The translations under genes were made by a program, and so were the position numbers. DNA of 64,000 bases from Purshia tridentata. Lineage: Eukaryota; Streptophyta; Magnoliopsida; Rosales; Rosaceae. The DNA lies in assembly GCA_003254885.1 (NCBI GenBank), contig QANT01004024.1:1-64000 (forward strand), read 5' to 3'. Positions 1 to 11,156 of the stretch are shown piece by piece. The notes beneath the pieces were generated by a model, which saw only the letters and a program-made list of their open reading frames with translations, searched no databases and was not told the DNA's origin. Numbering within the stretch: position 1 is the stretch's first letter; the number at the start of each line of letters is the position of its first letter.

Positions 1-235
1 TTGGTGGATTCTAATGCTTAACAATGCCATGAAAGAGTGTGTGTGTGTGTGCGTGTGTGTTTGTGTTCTTCTACCTAATCTAAACCCCCCTTTCTGTGTG
101 CGTGAGTTAGTGTTTCTAATATGTAAGTTGAGTTGGTTTATTGGTACTATATCCATTCCCTGTGGGATCGACCTCGTACTTTGCACCCCTTGCTACTCTG
201 CGATTCGTGCACTTGCGAGTTAAACTTAGAGTTGG
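1..235 (+). mobile_element. 3' part of an LTR (probable Ty3/gypsy)
   Basis: The stretch around 153-220 carries the phrase CCCTGTGGGATCGACCTCG followed by GATTCGTGCACTTGCGAG, wording I associate with the U5 end of plant LTR retrotransposons. This is a recognition from memory, not an alignment. Only the end of the repeat lies in the window and neither a terminal CA nor a primer site is clear, so the right border is approximate. No coding domain is visible. Confidence 0.4.
38..66. repeat. (GT)n microsatellite
   Basis: An almost uninterrupted GT dinucleotide tract with one C and one T interruption, inside the LTR-like sequence at the window start. Confidence 0.9.
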
Positions 236-239
236 AATA

Positions 240-631
240 AATGCGTAATAATTTTGCTCTAAGAAAACAATCAACAGACTTATCCATATACCAAAAGAAC
301 TTATAAAAGCAAAGGAACCATCATAGTTTACATTCAGAATATGATATAATCATTCAAGATACTAACAAAAAAAACTGCTTTAAAAAAGAAAGAAAGAGAA
401 AACCCCATCGGAACTCACTATGCATAAATCACAGAATTAGTAATAGTACTCCAAAACACTGAATCATATAAATCTTTTTCCCATTCTACATGGTAAAATG
501 CTGCAATAATCTTATATTTAGCATATATATCAGTTTATTTGCTTCAATCCTTGTGATGCTGTACTGTTATTCCTTTAGTTTGGATACATAAGCTATTTCA
601 TGTAAAACAAAGAAGTGAAATAGAGCATGAC
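240..631. other. AT-rich sequence, probably intron 1 of the TIC32-like gene
   Basis: AT-rich, non-coding on both strands. On the minus strand it follows the splice donor of the TIC32-like exon directly, so it is most simply intron sequence. I found no second exon of that gene here. The LTR fragment at the window edge would then sit within or beyond this intron. Confidence 0.4.
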
Positions 632-737
632 CTGTAACAATGGCAGTAAGACCAGTTCCATCAATCCCTTGAGTAACTTCCTCTACTGTGGAAGAGGCAG
701 AGAACCCAGATGCTCCTGTCCTGCTAAATATCCCCAT
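632..737 (-). CDS. TIC32: TIC32-like short-chain dehydrogenase, first coding exon only
   Basis: A host gene piece. Reading leftward from the ATG at 737-735, the peptide has the motifs [19 protein letters not shown] and GLTAIVTG, matching the N terminus of plant TIC32/WWOX-like short-chain dehydrogenases. In those proteins the TAIVTG strand opens the NADP-binding Rossmann fold and is followed by ASSGIG. The exon ends at 632 with ACAG|GTCATG, a good splice donor that splits the Gly codon in phase 1, just where the GxxxGxG motif should continue. TIC32 acts at the inner envelope of chloroplasts, linked to protein import and redox sensing. The rest of the protein (about 280 residues) is not between 1 and 631. 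Either it lies beyond the left edge after a long intron, or this is a gene relic. A longer start at 755 is possible, but MGIFSR at 737 fits the family better. Confidence 0.75.
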
Positions 738-755
738 TAATTTTGCAGATGGCAA

Positions 756-1499
756 AGGGTTCTAATTTTCTGGTAGAGCAAATGATTGAATTTTACAACA
801 AAGGGAATGCTAACAACACCAACATAACATAGTAAATTCCATTCTTACTTAAAACATTGGCAAGTCAATGAGAGTCACAGCCAATGTCAAGACAAAGGGT
901 ATTGATCCGGTTGCCATCCCGTATATAGGGGATCTTAATATGGTGCTTATAAAATTGATTATTTCTTTATAAATTTATAAAAATGACTACTTTTGAAGTT
1001 CAAGGACCACAATATATATCCTCAACAAAAACATTATACTGAAGGTTGGACATGGCTACACTGCAGTTATGTCCGAGAAGGCATTTGATGTCAAGTCTGT
1101 ATTGAATGTACCAATATTGGTTCTGAACATCTTGTATGTTGTAACACTGCATAACATGTAAATAGATCGAACAAGTGTTAAAGATTTATATTCTAATTGT
1201 GAAAAAATTAATCCGTCAAAATTTAAGGATTAAAAATGTGTATAAAATATAGGATTTGTATGGTATAATTTCCGATCTCGCTACATCTTAAGTAGTCTTT
1301 CGATCTCCACTTGGCAACAACTGCAAGTCTGCATTGACGTTTGTAAAATGCACCCATTTGGGGTTGTAAAGGCAATGGCGTTTGTGATGTTTGGTCTTGT
1401 ACATAAACGGTGTCGTTGGCTGGTAGCCTGGTTGGTACACATCATTGACAACCAAAGGTAAATTCAAGGCTTGTCAAGGGGTTGAAGATATGGTATTTA
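756..1499. other. No recognisable feature
   Basis: AT-rich sequence upstream (on the minus strand) of the TIC32-like exon. It would hold that gene's promoter and 5' leader if the gene is alive. A short readable stretch around 1050-1160 (plus) has a faint copia-like look but no motif I can defend. Nothing else is supported. Confidence 0.3.
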
Positions 1500-2830
1500 G
1501 TCCATAAACCACATGCAGTTATGCATGTGTTTGTACCCAAAAATATCATTTTTCATATTTACTGACCAAGGAAAATATTGTTGGCCCATTTTCCTTTGTT
1601 TATGGCTAAGAAAAAGGTCCATGTTTGGCCACAACTCATTTGGGGGCTAAACATTTGTGGCCAAGAAAAATGGCCATGCTTGGCTCAATTCGTTTGGAGG
1701 CCAAGAAGCATTTCAACCCATTTCCCTTGAATTTATAGAAAAGGGCCAATGTTCACTCGGGACCAATGATATATGGCCGACGACCCAAAAAAAAGGGTTT
1801 TTAAGGCCAACAACGTGGCTTTGAAATTGATAAATCAGTAGAAATTTATGTGGCTCAGTCACGCGGCTAACTCTGAAATTCAAGTCCAATATATATCCTC
1901 TTAGAATCCTCTTTGAAGTGAATTTGGAAAGTCTTTGAAAATAAGTCACCAAGCAGGACAAGGGCTCAGTACGAACAAGCAATGACTCCTACAAAGGAAA
2001 GAATTTCAGTGTCCATCAATGACAAAAACGTGGTTGGCAAGAAGAAATCTTAAGAAGTTCGAGTTCTACTAGGAGAGGGAAGACAACTTCAGACCTAGGG
2101 TTGCATCCTAACCCATATAAATAGAGGCACTCAAGGATCAGAAAGAGGACATTCAACATCCAACACACACAAGCTCTCAAGTTTCAAGAATTTCTCATAG
2201 TTCTTTTGCTTTCAATTAATTGTTCTTAGTTGCTATCGTTCAAGGTGCTTTAGGTTTTCCATAGCTTTAGTCTCAAGATCATTAGGTTTGTAGCTCTACC
2301 ATAATCCTCACAAGGGCTGTGGTATCGATTTATCTTATGCACTTGTTTTTCATACAATTGGGTTATTTTATTTCAATTCTCATCCAAGTTCTTTGCTTTT
2401 TGCTTAATACATAGATGTTTATTTTGTTCATTGTCCTTTTTCGCATTGAGGTTGGTTTGATTGGTAATAATAGTGTTGAGTTCCATTATAATTTTATTGT
2501 CCATAGCTATTTTTATCTTTTTGGCCAATTTCATCATTGCATTCACGAGTTCAGCCACACCGTTCTGTGGAGGCCGAGACGTGACATGGCCTCCAATTCT
2601 GATTAAAGGCCTTGTCCCCGAGGCTTGAAAAGAACCTAGGCCAAGAGTGGTTCCTAGCTTGGCCGCACAATCGTTTAAAGTCGACTTCATATTTAGGTGC
2701 ATACCCCAACATCACATCCCAATTTCTATTGTGGCCTAGTTTGAGGCCCAATAGTGGCACGCCCTGCACTTACACCAAAAAGGGACCAAAATTCACTTTT
2801 GGCCAGCCTTGGCCGAAAAACGAGTGAACA
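1500..2830 (+). mobile_element. LTR-like sequence abutting the broken gypsy element
   Basis: Non-coding, with a TATA box (TATAAATAG, 2116-2124) followed by a CA-rich leader, the usual build of an LTR U3-R border. It ends at about 2830 (..GTGAACA) exactly where the minus-strand gypsy RT begins, so it probably inserted into that element or replaced its 3' part. Its left end and family are not resolved and I saw no target duplication. It could also be a TRIM-like short element. Confidence 0.4.
2116..2124 (+). promoter_or_regulatory. TATA box of LTR-like repeat
   Basis: TATAAATAG followed after about 30 bases by a CA-rich leader, a typical plant core promoter arrangement inside an LTR. Confidence 0.45.
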
Positions 2831-2831
2831 A

Positions 2832-3200
2832 TTGGGAGTCTATATTTGATGGTAATTTTGTTGATTGTTCTACTGTCAACACACATCCTCTAGCTTCCAT
2901 CCTTCTTTGGCACCAATAATACTGGTATTGCACATTGACTCATACTCTCACGAATAAATCCTTTTTGAAATAATTCTTCAATCTTTTCTTTCAGAATTTC
3001 ACCTCTCCTTCGGGCTCATTCGGTAGTGAGGTAGGTTTGGTAAACTCGAACCTGGCACCAAGTTGATTTGGTGCTGAATATTCCTCATGGGAGGTAAACT
3101 ATCGGGTAGATTATCTGACACAAGTTCTTTGAAATCAATTAAAATTTTCTGCACTGCAGCTGAGGTTTTAACCTCCTTTGTCGCCATGGTCATCAATCCC
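2832..3200 (-). mobile_element. Start of gypsy reverse transcriptase
   Basis: The reading toward lower coordinates has SLPPMRNIQHQINLVPG and [14 protein letters not shown], the conserved lead-in to Ty3/gypsy RT. It is followed by the [16 protein letters not shown] and SRTIN blocks near 2940-2860. It ends abruptly at 2832 against the neighbouring LTR-like repeat, so the catalytic palm is absent. Confidence 0.8.
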
Positions 3201-3273
3201 TTAACTACAACTGGGTAGACTGCCTGTGACTCTTTAATATTTGCTTCAAACTCGAACTCACTCCCAATTATGG

Positions 3274-3920
3274 CTAGAAAATTTGAACTCTCTCCCTCTT
3301 TGGCTTCTCTATCTTCCTAGTTTGCCCCATTAGCACTATTGCAATTTTATGAGAAATCCATCTAAACAAATACACATTATCTCTGCCCCGATAAGTAACA
3401 TCCATATCGAGTTGCCACGGTCGTCCTAGCAATATATGGCTAGCATCCATCTCAATAATATCACAAAGAATCTCAGCTTTGTAGTGCTTACCAATGGAGA
3501 GGGGAATTTTGCATGTTTCAGTCACTTGCACCAAAGGACCCTTCTTTATTGAACCTAGCAAATAAGGGGTTGCTCGTTTTCCTGTGGTAGTTTCAGGTAT
3601 TCCACCAACCTTCATGACACAAAATTCTTACAACTCCCACTGTCAACAATTAACTCACAGACTTTGTTGTTGATGGTGCACAAGGAACGAAAGATACTAT
3701 GCCTCTGATCTTCCCCTTTAGGGGCCAACAATACTCGTTGCAACACCAAGGTTACTCTTTCCAATTCTTTGCTCGGCTCTTCAGCAAACTCAGCCTCTTC
3801 ATAGTCATCACCCTCTTCCTCAATTTTGTCCTCCTCTTCATTATGCGCCACTGGATTTACTGCAGCCTGTTGGTGCTCTGGGCACACATTAGATCGATGC
3901 CCGGTTTTGCTGCATTTATA
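3274..3920 (-). mobile_element. Gypsy gag zinc knuckle and aspartic protease region
   Basis: From right to left: a CCHC-like knuckle (..[12 protein letters not shown], about 3915-3880), an acidic linker, then the protease with the ..[13 protein letters not shown] block (about 3660-3612) that holds the catalytic DSG. It continues with IGKHYKAEILCD and SHILLGRPWQLD, the usual C-terminal part of gypsy proteases. It lies directly upstream of the RT fragment, as expected for PR-RT order. Confidence 0.8.
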
Positions 3921-4073
3921 AAAAATGTCAGGAGAAGATCTAGCATAAGGATTGGTCCTAGAAGTTTTACTGGATGAAGCTTTCTCTTTCTCTTCAGGTT
4001 TCTGTGCTTTTAGAGGTGTTGCAGTTTCTTGTGTACCTTTGCTTTTCTCTGCTTGGGTTATCTCATGGACATT

Positions 4074-7000
4074 GTGTCAATTGTTGAAAAAGTTTTTAAA
4101 CGATTTTGGGATTTTACTAGAGAAGTAAAACGTTTTGGGCGTTTTTCTAATTTTAAGTTTGATTTTAAATTTGGGGCAAAGGTCAATTTCTTCCGTAGTT
4201 TTTCTCTCTTCTCTCCTGTAGCCTCTCTCTCTCTCGCGACTCTCCCTCCAGTCCTGCCTTCCACCAATGGGTTCGGCGGCGGCCGAGGCCGGGCTTCGGC
4301 TTGCCGTGCTCGCGCCTCCCTCTTCTTCCTCCCCTGGGCCACCGTTCAACCCAAAAACGCCCAGAAAGAGAAGGCTGGCTCGCGCTCAGTGAGAGTTGCC
4401 GGCATCGATCTCTCTTTTCCGGCGACTCCAGGCGGTGAGAACCATCGGGAGAGCTTCCCCAGGCGCCAGCCATCTTGTCCCAGCCCTCCTCTGACACGCC
4501 CCGACCCTCGGGCACGTGCCTAAACTGCTGAAAACTGGAAACTGAAACTGCTTTTCCTGCAACTGAAAGCTGTTCCTGAAACTGTGGGCCATTTTTCTGA
4601 AACTGTGAGCCATGAATAATAAAATAATTTACTGAAATAACTGTAACTTTACAAAAGCACGTTTGTAAAAATAAGCTGTAAAACTTTTACATAGAAAATC
4701 AAACGGTAAATAACTTTCTGAAACTGCTGCTGGTCCCACTGCCTCGTCTTCACTCCACCGTCTCCTCAGCCTGCAAATCTGCAAACCAAACCCTGCACCC
4801 AACCACAGGTGCACCGGGTTTACACACAAACCCGGTAAGCTCACTAGAGCCCGTATGAGTGAAAATCCAACTGTAACCTCAAATTAACTGAAATAAAATA
4901 ATCATACCACAATCCATCTTAATGCCTCAAATCACAATCAAACCATAAATCACAAACACAAATCTTATCCTGATTACCAAATCCTCTAACCAATCAGTTC
5001 CACTGTACCAAACTGTAATACTTCTATTTATCCTCAATTCAACCTCTAAACTGAAATAACCTCGAAACCATCCACGAGATCCTTACTTGGGATCCAACTA
5101 GATCCTCCAACTGGGATCCACTAATCCTCGAACAATAACCACTGATCCTTATTTAGAATCCAACTTAATCCTCAACTGATACCCACTATTACTCCAATCT
5201 CATACTTAAGCCTTTAACCTCAAATAACCTTTAACACCTCGAGATCTGCAATCCTAATTTCTGTACCCCTCTTAACTAGGAAACAACAACCAATCACACA
5301 AAGCAAACAAGGCAAGCAATTAACTGGACCAGAAAGTTAACTGAACTGAAATAAATTGATCTTAAGTTCACTCACAGTTTTTCGCACGAAAAGACTGAAC
5401 TACCCTTCGTGCCCTTTGTGGCTCCTTTGCACGGATTCCAAAATCTGGCAGCACAACGGCATCGGAAACACAATTCCCGAGCCGAGCACACCTGTTAAGA
5501 CCAGACAACCACCAAAATTCACAACAAGTCACAAACAACCAAAACGAGCGGGAACCACCACACATGGTGGCTGCCTGACTCTCGGAAAAACACTCGAAAA
5601 GTTCAAAAGCTCACCCATAGGCTCGGGTGGTTGGCCCGAGGCCAAAAACTACTGAACGGTCACTAGAACCCCCACACGCGGCGGGTCCCACGACGGTCAA
5701 CGGCTAGTCAACGGCGGTCAACCTGCCAAAAGTCAAAGTCAAGTTTAGCTGAAACAAGTTACACAGGCACGTAGAGAAGATCGAGGGGATCGATTCTCGA
5801 ACCTGGGTCGACGGCCAAAAGTGGCCGGAAAAGGAAGAAAAACGGCCGGGAAGGCCGGCGGCACACCCACGCCGATCCGCCGTCCACGGCGGTCCAAAGG
5901 TTCAATCGAACTCACCAACAAGCTGGGCTCGACGAGGGGAGAAGATCTGGGCAGGTAGGAGGTCGCGTCGTCGCCGGAAACACCAAGATCGCCACCGACG
6001 CCGACTGTGCACGATTCGAATCTCCACTTTCCGAGCTATTTCACGGCGAGCCGCCACCATGGGAAGGAAGAGGAGGAGCCGGCGAGCACGGGAAGCCAAG
6101 GATCGACTTCAGCCGCCGCCGGACGCGCCCCCACGCGCCGGCGAAAGTCACGGCTGAGGGTGAGGCTCGCGAGAGAGAAGTCGGGATGGAGGAGAGAGAA
6201 ACTGAAAATTTTTCTGGGTTTTGGGCTTTTAAAATCACTTTTTTCAAAATTACCAATGTGTCCTTCTTTTCACACGTCCGTAACTTTCAAACCGTAGCTC
6301 CGTTTGACGCGTGCTACGTGTCTACGAACTCATGAGGACGAGACCTTTCCAACGAACCCAAGGTCAACGCCAAAAGGCCTCCCGAACAAAAAGTCAACTT
6401 TTTACTCAACTTTAAAAGTCAAACTTTAAACTTTGAAACGCCAAAACGCTTTACTTTCCAAATAAAATCCCGAAAACCTTTAAAAAACTTTTCAAAACCA
6501 CTTTTGAAAGGTGCGGGGTGTTACATCCTCCTTGCCGATCGTCGCTCCCAAGCGAATCAAGGAGCTCAGAAAGCTCAGCCTTGCAGCGAGCTTCTTCTGT
6601 CATTTCCAACTATTTCCGGCCAAGTTTGGCTCGGGTTTTTGGTGGGTTTTCACCCTCTTTCCATGGACTTCCTTTCCCCTAAGTTTGGCTCTTCAATTTT
6701 GTGTAATTTCATAATTTCAATTCTAGGGCTTTATGCCCATTTCTAGATTTTCTTAATTCGAGCCAATTTGAGTTGTTTTTCTTGCAATTGGAGGGTCTAA
6801 CGTGCTTTTGGACTTGGTTGGAACTGGTTTTGGTGATTTTCAGGTTACCCACCACCTCCGTCGCTGCTGCCACCGTCGAAACCACCACTTGTGGTGGCAG
6901 GTTGACTTCCTTTCGGCCCTCTTTGACCTTTTTGGACCTCAAGAGCCCAATCCCCAGTCCCGGTGAGTTTTTGGGTAGTTTTTTAGTGTTTTCCAGGGTC

Positions 7001-7953
7001 GATTAGCCACCGTACGTGGTAATTCCCTCTCGTTTCAGTAATTGCCGGCTTGTTTGTGAACCCTGTTGTTTTGTTGAACTGTCTGGTCTTCACAGGTACT
7101 CTTGGTTCGAAAATTTTTATTTCCGATGTCGTTGTGCTGGCAGATTTTAGAATCCGAGCAAAGGAGCCACGAAGGGTAGTTCAGTCTTTTCGTGTGGTAC
7201 ACTGTGAGTGAATCTAAGTTCAGTTACTTGTTTGGTTGGTTTGCTTGTTTGCTGTTTATTAGTTAAGGGTGTACGGAACTAGGATTGAAGATCCCGAGGA
7301 TTTAAAGATTATTTGAGGTTAAAGGATTAAGTAAGAGATTAGTGTATCAGTGGTTATATTTGAGGATTAGTGAGTTCCAGTTGGAAAATTTAGATGGATT
7401 CTAGATCAGGATCTTGTGGACTAATTCGAGGTGATTTTCAGTTTAAAGGGATTAATTGAGGATAATTGAGGTATTACTGATCACAGTAAAATTGATTGGT
7501 TTAGAGGATTGGTGGCCAAGTTAAGGATTGTGATTTCTGGTTTGTGGTTGCTTGTGATTCGAGGCTCAAGGTGGTTCATGATTTGATTATTTTATTGAAT
7601 TTCTAATTTGAGGTTACAGTTAGTTTTTCACTCATACGAGCTCTAGTGGGCTTACCAGGTTTGTGTTTAAACCCGATGCACCTTTGGTTGGGTGCAGGGT
7701 TTGTTTTGCAGGTTAAGCAGGCTGAGGAGGCAGTGGAGAGAAGACGAGGCAGTAGGACCACAAGTATTTTGGAACTTGTTTTACACTGGTTTTACGTAAT
7801 GTTTTTTTTACACCTTGATTTTGGATCACTGTTTTTGTGAACAACAGTCTATTTGAATAAATTATTTTATATTCATGGCTTACAGTTTCAGAAAAGGGCT
7901 CACAGTTTCAGTTTTCAGTTGTTTTTCACGTACCCGAGGGTCGGGGCGTGACA
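4074..7953 (+). mobile_element. Family-B solo LTR (outer copy)
   Basis: Plus-oriented LTR of about 1.85 kb of its own sequence. It ends ..GAGGGTCGGGGCGTGACA at 7953, the terminus shared with the other family-B copies, and starts near 4074 with a damaged 5' end (..GTTGAAAAAGTTTTTAAACG matches the inside of other B copies). It sits in the gypsy element described above and is itself split by an inverted B copy (4492-6525). I found no convincing target duplication at its outer borders. No internal region is attached, hence a solo LTR. Confidence 0.65.
4492..6525 (-). mobile_element. Family-B solo LTR (nested, inverted)
   Basis: Begins TGACACGCCCCGACCCTCGG and ends GTGCGGGGTGTTACA, so in LTR sense (minus) it runs TGTAACACC..GTGTCA, 2034 bp with TG..CA ends. 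A perfect 5-bp target duplication TCCTC flanks it (4487-4491 and 6526-6530). It lies inside another family-B LTR of opposite orientation. No gag or pol is attached: a solo LTR. Reading frames of about 100 codons in its GC-rich middle are not genes. Confidence 0.85.
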
Positions 7954-8292
7954 CGCAAACCCTATTCGCCTCTCTTTCTCCATCTGTTCTGCTTTCTAGG
8001 CCTTATTATAAGCCTCTTCAACACTCCAAAAGTTTTGTAACCCGATTTTGTCCTATAGAGAGGGTTTCAACTAGCTGATGTACCTTGCCACCCTCTGGTT
8101 GCTAGTCTCTGCTAGGTTGTTGCATTCAGCAAGTCTCAAAAATTCCTCCGTATAGCTCTCAACTGTTCTAGTTCCTTGGTAGCAGTTAAGATACATGCGT
8201 TATAGTTGCTGCTCGTAGTCTTGGGGCAGAAAACGGTCCATGAGCAATTGCCTCATTCTGCGCCAAGTCCTAACTAGGTTCTTCCCTTGCCA

Positions 8293-8760
8293 TTATATAG
8301 TCTTCTGGAGGTTGTCCCACCAAACGGCTGCGCTGGTCTTCAATCGGAAAGCAGCCATCTGCACCATTCTATGTTCTGGAATCTCCATAAGTTCGAAAAA
8401 CCTGTCAACTTCATTCGGCCAAACAAGGAATGCTTCAACCTGCATATGTCCATTGAAATTGGGTATATCTTTCTTCAAACGATAATCATCATAATTTTGT
8501 CACCCTTGGTGATTACGTTCTTGTCTCGGGGTAGGTATTTCTTCTTCCTCCTCATTTTCGTTGTCACTTTCTTGTTGATGCCGATTGTGGCCACGGGCAA
8601 AACCCCTCGCGTGTCTATCGTCATCGCATTGTTGACAATTGCCAACATCCATACCTTCAATCAATCGTCGAACTCCTTCAATAGCTGCTGTTAAAGTCTC
8701 AGTTCGAATAGCTTGCTCACGCACAACCGTCCAAACTGCTTCAAGACCATGATCGTCTGC
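8293..8760 (-). mobile_element. Gypsy gag region
   Basis: Reading leftward from about 8760 there is a start MADDHGLEAVWTVVREQAI, an acidic stretch, then the retrotransposon gag core with [32 protein letters not shown] and AAVWWDNLQ, standard wording for the gypsy capsid domain. Gag continues to about 7954 before the solo-LTR insertion. It is broken. Confidence 0.8.
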
Positions 8761-8790
8761 CATGCCGTCTTCCATTAGACAAGGAAAGCC

Positions 8791-8804
8791 TTGCTCTGAT
8801 ACCA
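8791..8804 (-). other. Primer binding site, initiator Met tRNA type
   Basis: On the minus strand this reads TGGTATCAGAGCAA, complementary to the 3' end of plant initiator Met tRNA. It lies a few bases inside the LTR end (..GCGTCA, about 8808) and just upstream of gag, fixing the orientation of the gypsy element. Confidence 0.85.
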
Positions 8805-8807
8805 CTT

Positions 8808-9130
8808 GACGCAGCAAGAAGATAGGGGATTCAAGCGAAAACCCTAAAACACACACACACTTTGGAATCCACCAAAGAATTTGAGAGAAATCCCTCATTT
8901 TTTGATTTATAAAATAGAATAATGATCCAGAAAAGCCTAAAGTTGGCTTAAATAGGTTCCACAAGCCCTAACTTGACTAGGAAAGCAAAAATAAAATAAT
9001 AAAATTTGGTTGAAACTTAAAAGCCTGTTTTGAGGCCTGAAACGGCCTCGAAACCCTAAAAAAGCCTATGAGTCATGGCATTAGCAGTTTGTTGGAATCG
9101 TGGCGCGATTCCCTTCAATTTGATAAGTAA
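8808..9130 (-). mobile_element. 5' LTR of the broken gypsy element (approximate right end)
   Basis: Sequence upstream of the primer site on the minus strand. It holds a (GT)n tract (8847-8861), a likely TATA element (TATTTAAGCC around 8955-8945) and no coding potential. The inner end is set by the primer site; the outer end is not resolved and no second LTR remains for comparison. Confidence 0.5.
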
Positions 9131-9239
9131 ATTGACTATATTTGGGCTCCGAAGCAAAGTCCAGTAGAAATAATTTCCCTCTTTTTCGACGTTCAAGTCC
9201 TTCCTCAAATTGGAACGCCAAATGCTCTACATCATACTT

Positions 9240-9560
9240 TGTCCAACTTCATCTAATTCGTACCAAAATGGGCCCTCTTAGCTTGAAAGACATGGGTAAA
9301 CACTTTCTCATGTTTAGATTAGCATTCAAGGAGAAATAAATTGGTGCAACAATGCCCATTAAGCGTGGTATTTCAAAAGTTGAATGATGTTGCTGCCTTC
9401 AACAAGGCCCACCACAAAAAAGATGGTAAAACATGGACCAATGAGCTAGTAAAGGAGAAATATGTAAGTTTTCTCTTTTTTTTTTTCCACCTTAATATGA
9501 GGTTTCTTTTGGGATCCTCTAACACTTGCTTTGCTCTACTTTTGTACTAGCACCTTCTAT
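9240..9560 (+). mobile_element. Possible CACTA transposase-24-like fragment
   Basis: A short reading (9341-9480) contains FNKAHHKKDGKTWTNELVKEKY, resembling the H..KDG.W.N...KEKY end of the plant En/Spm-associated (Ptta / transposase_24) domain, followed by a plausible splice donor (ATATGTAAGT). It is small and isolated, and there is a stop just upstream. The call rests on motif memory only. Confidence 0.35.
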
Positions 9561-9667
9561 ATTCATTATTAGTTCATTTTGAAGATATTGATGAGTTCTT
9601 GAGTATCTGGTAGCTGAATAAAAAATTTCCTTTGATAGATTCATTGATCTATACTGCTCATGTCTAA

Positions 9668-9985
9668 CACTACAAGAAAATATAATTTAGGCGATGAAAT
9701 TTTAGGCGACGAATTTGAATATTTGTCGCTTAAAAAAATCAATTTTTAGGCAACGAATTTGAAATTTGTCGTCTAAAACTTTGAGAGATGAATATATAGA
9801 TTCGTTGCCTAAAGTCATTTTAGGAGACAAAATATAGATTCGTAGCATAAAGTAACTTTAGGCGACGAATCTATATATTCTTCTCTCAAATTTTTAGACG
9901 CCAAATTTGAATTCGTCACCTAAAGTACTTTAGGAGATGAATTTCAAATTCGTCACCTAAAGTCTCAAAAATTTTTTTTTTGTGC
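9668..9985 (+). mobile_element. CACTA (En/Spm-like) terminus with subterminal repeats
   Basis: Starts CACTACAAGAAAAT, the terminal inverted repeat of plant CACTA elements. It is followed by six or more degenerate copies of GGCGACGAATTT / AAATTCGTCGCCTAAA in both orientations, the array to which CACTA TNPA-type proteins bind in related elements. The opposite terminus (..TCTTGTAGTG) was not found to the right, so this is a one-ended relic or a truncated copy. Confidence 0.65.
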
Positions 9986-9989
9986 ATTT

Positions 9990-11156
9990 ATATATGTAGA
10001 AACTCACATCTTGAATATCTTTCCAAAGATCCAGACAGTTCATTTTTTAGTTCCTACTTAAAGATTATATCTGTAAAAAATTAGCTCAATTGAAGATGTA
10101 GAAGTTAGGTAACAGTGGTCAAACTTATGAACAATCATTATTTTTCTAATGATAATCGAATGGGTAGATGAATTCCGATTTGGCCCAATTTTTGCAGGAA
10201 TGATCTTTGAGTATAAATATTAAAAATCAACGGCTCTAATCATTGAAATCCTGTTGTGGTTTTTGAAACGAAAAGGTTTCAACAAAAAGTTAATCCAATT
10301 ATACTATTGAAGTGTATTTATATATTGACAAATCAAAATTTAATTAGAAAAAATATAAAATATTGACGTGGCACTCAGTATAAGGACTTTATTATGAATT
10401 AGAATGATTTTACTCTATTATAAAAAAAAAAAAAATTTCTTAAAGACCGGAGCCTAATTATCTCTTAAAATAATATATTGAAAATCATTAGAAAATAATT
10501 TCAAATAACATTCTATTATTTAAAATGATATTATCCATATACGCGTAAAATAGTGAATATCCATATTGGAAAAAGAGAGGGGAAGATAGAGAGCACATCA
10601 TAATGGTGAAAGTGCAAAGACCTTGAACAGAAGAAATTAACTTTGTAATTTTATTAAAACACAACTAAAAAAAATACAAATCAACCTATGTAAGTTTAAT
10701 TAGTAGAGGAATTATTCAAGACCAAATAAAAGATAAAAAGTAGAGGAATTGTACTGGAGACTGGGGAGGATCCGAATTTGTAAATAGATAGAAAACAAAA
10801 ACGTGTTCAAAGAGATAGAAATAAGAGAAAAAATATTTTGAAAGTTTATGAAGGGTGAATTTGGAAATATAAATAAAAAACAAGAAGGAGTGCAACTAGA
10901 GAAAATGGGAGTGCCAAAATCGCCTCCCAAATAATATATATTTTATATATTACTAGTTTATATAATTTATAGTTTCTCCATTGTAAAAATATTACTAAAG
11001 TCTAAAACTATAGTTTATAGTTTATATACTAAAATTATTATAGTATAGGACTATACTTAATGGGTATAAGACTATAGTTTAGATATTTGATAGTATATAC
11101 TATATAGTTTATAATATGTAACATATATAACATATAACATAGGCACATATAGTATT
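9990..11156. other. AT-rich filler, probable CACTA interior then simple AT repeats
   Basis: 10200-10270 carries a phrase (AATCAACGGCTCTAATCATTG) I have seen inside plant CACTA-type repeats. 10960-11140 is a degenerate ACTATAGTTTATA repeat next to the MULE terminus. No coding region is supported. Confidence 0.35.

Larger units (their letters stand above)
2831..8804 (-). mobile_element. Broken Ty3/gypsy element (gag-PR-RT part)
   Basis: Minus-strand element whose order from right to left is primer site (8804-8791), gag (8760-8293), zinc-knuckle and protease (about 3920-3274) and the start of reverse transcriptase (3196-2832). It stops inside RT; the rest of pol and the 3' LTR are missing on the left. 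A family-B solo LTR (4074-7953) splits gag from the zinc-knuckle region, so its own DNA here is only about 2.1 kb. The Met-tRNA primer site and the gag and protease wording fit chromovirus-like gypsy elements. It is plainly old and broken, with several interruptions besides the insertion. Confidence 0.85.

Noticed and set aside
1-12. Similarity of the window start (TTGGTGGATTC plus a GT tract) to the gypsy LTR at 8808-8900.
   Set aside because: Eleven bases plus a microsatellite, in opposite orientation and with no further match; not enough to claim the same LTR family.
1040-1200. Possible copia-type polyprotein fragment on the plus strand.
   Set aside because: Only a vague resemblance over some 30 codons without a zinc knuckle, GAG-pre-integrase motif or neighbouring domains.
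4029-4523. Long open frames rich in Arg, Gly and Pro in the GC-rich parts of LTRs (also at 36450-36900, 41790-42340, 49690-50040 and 58835-59440).
   Set aside because: They recur at the same place in every family-A and family-B LTR, on both strands, with frames that are not conserved. They come from GC-rich and CT-rich leader sequence that happens to lack stops.
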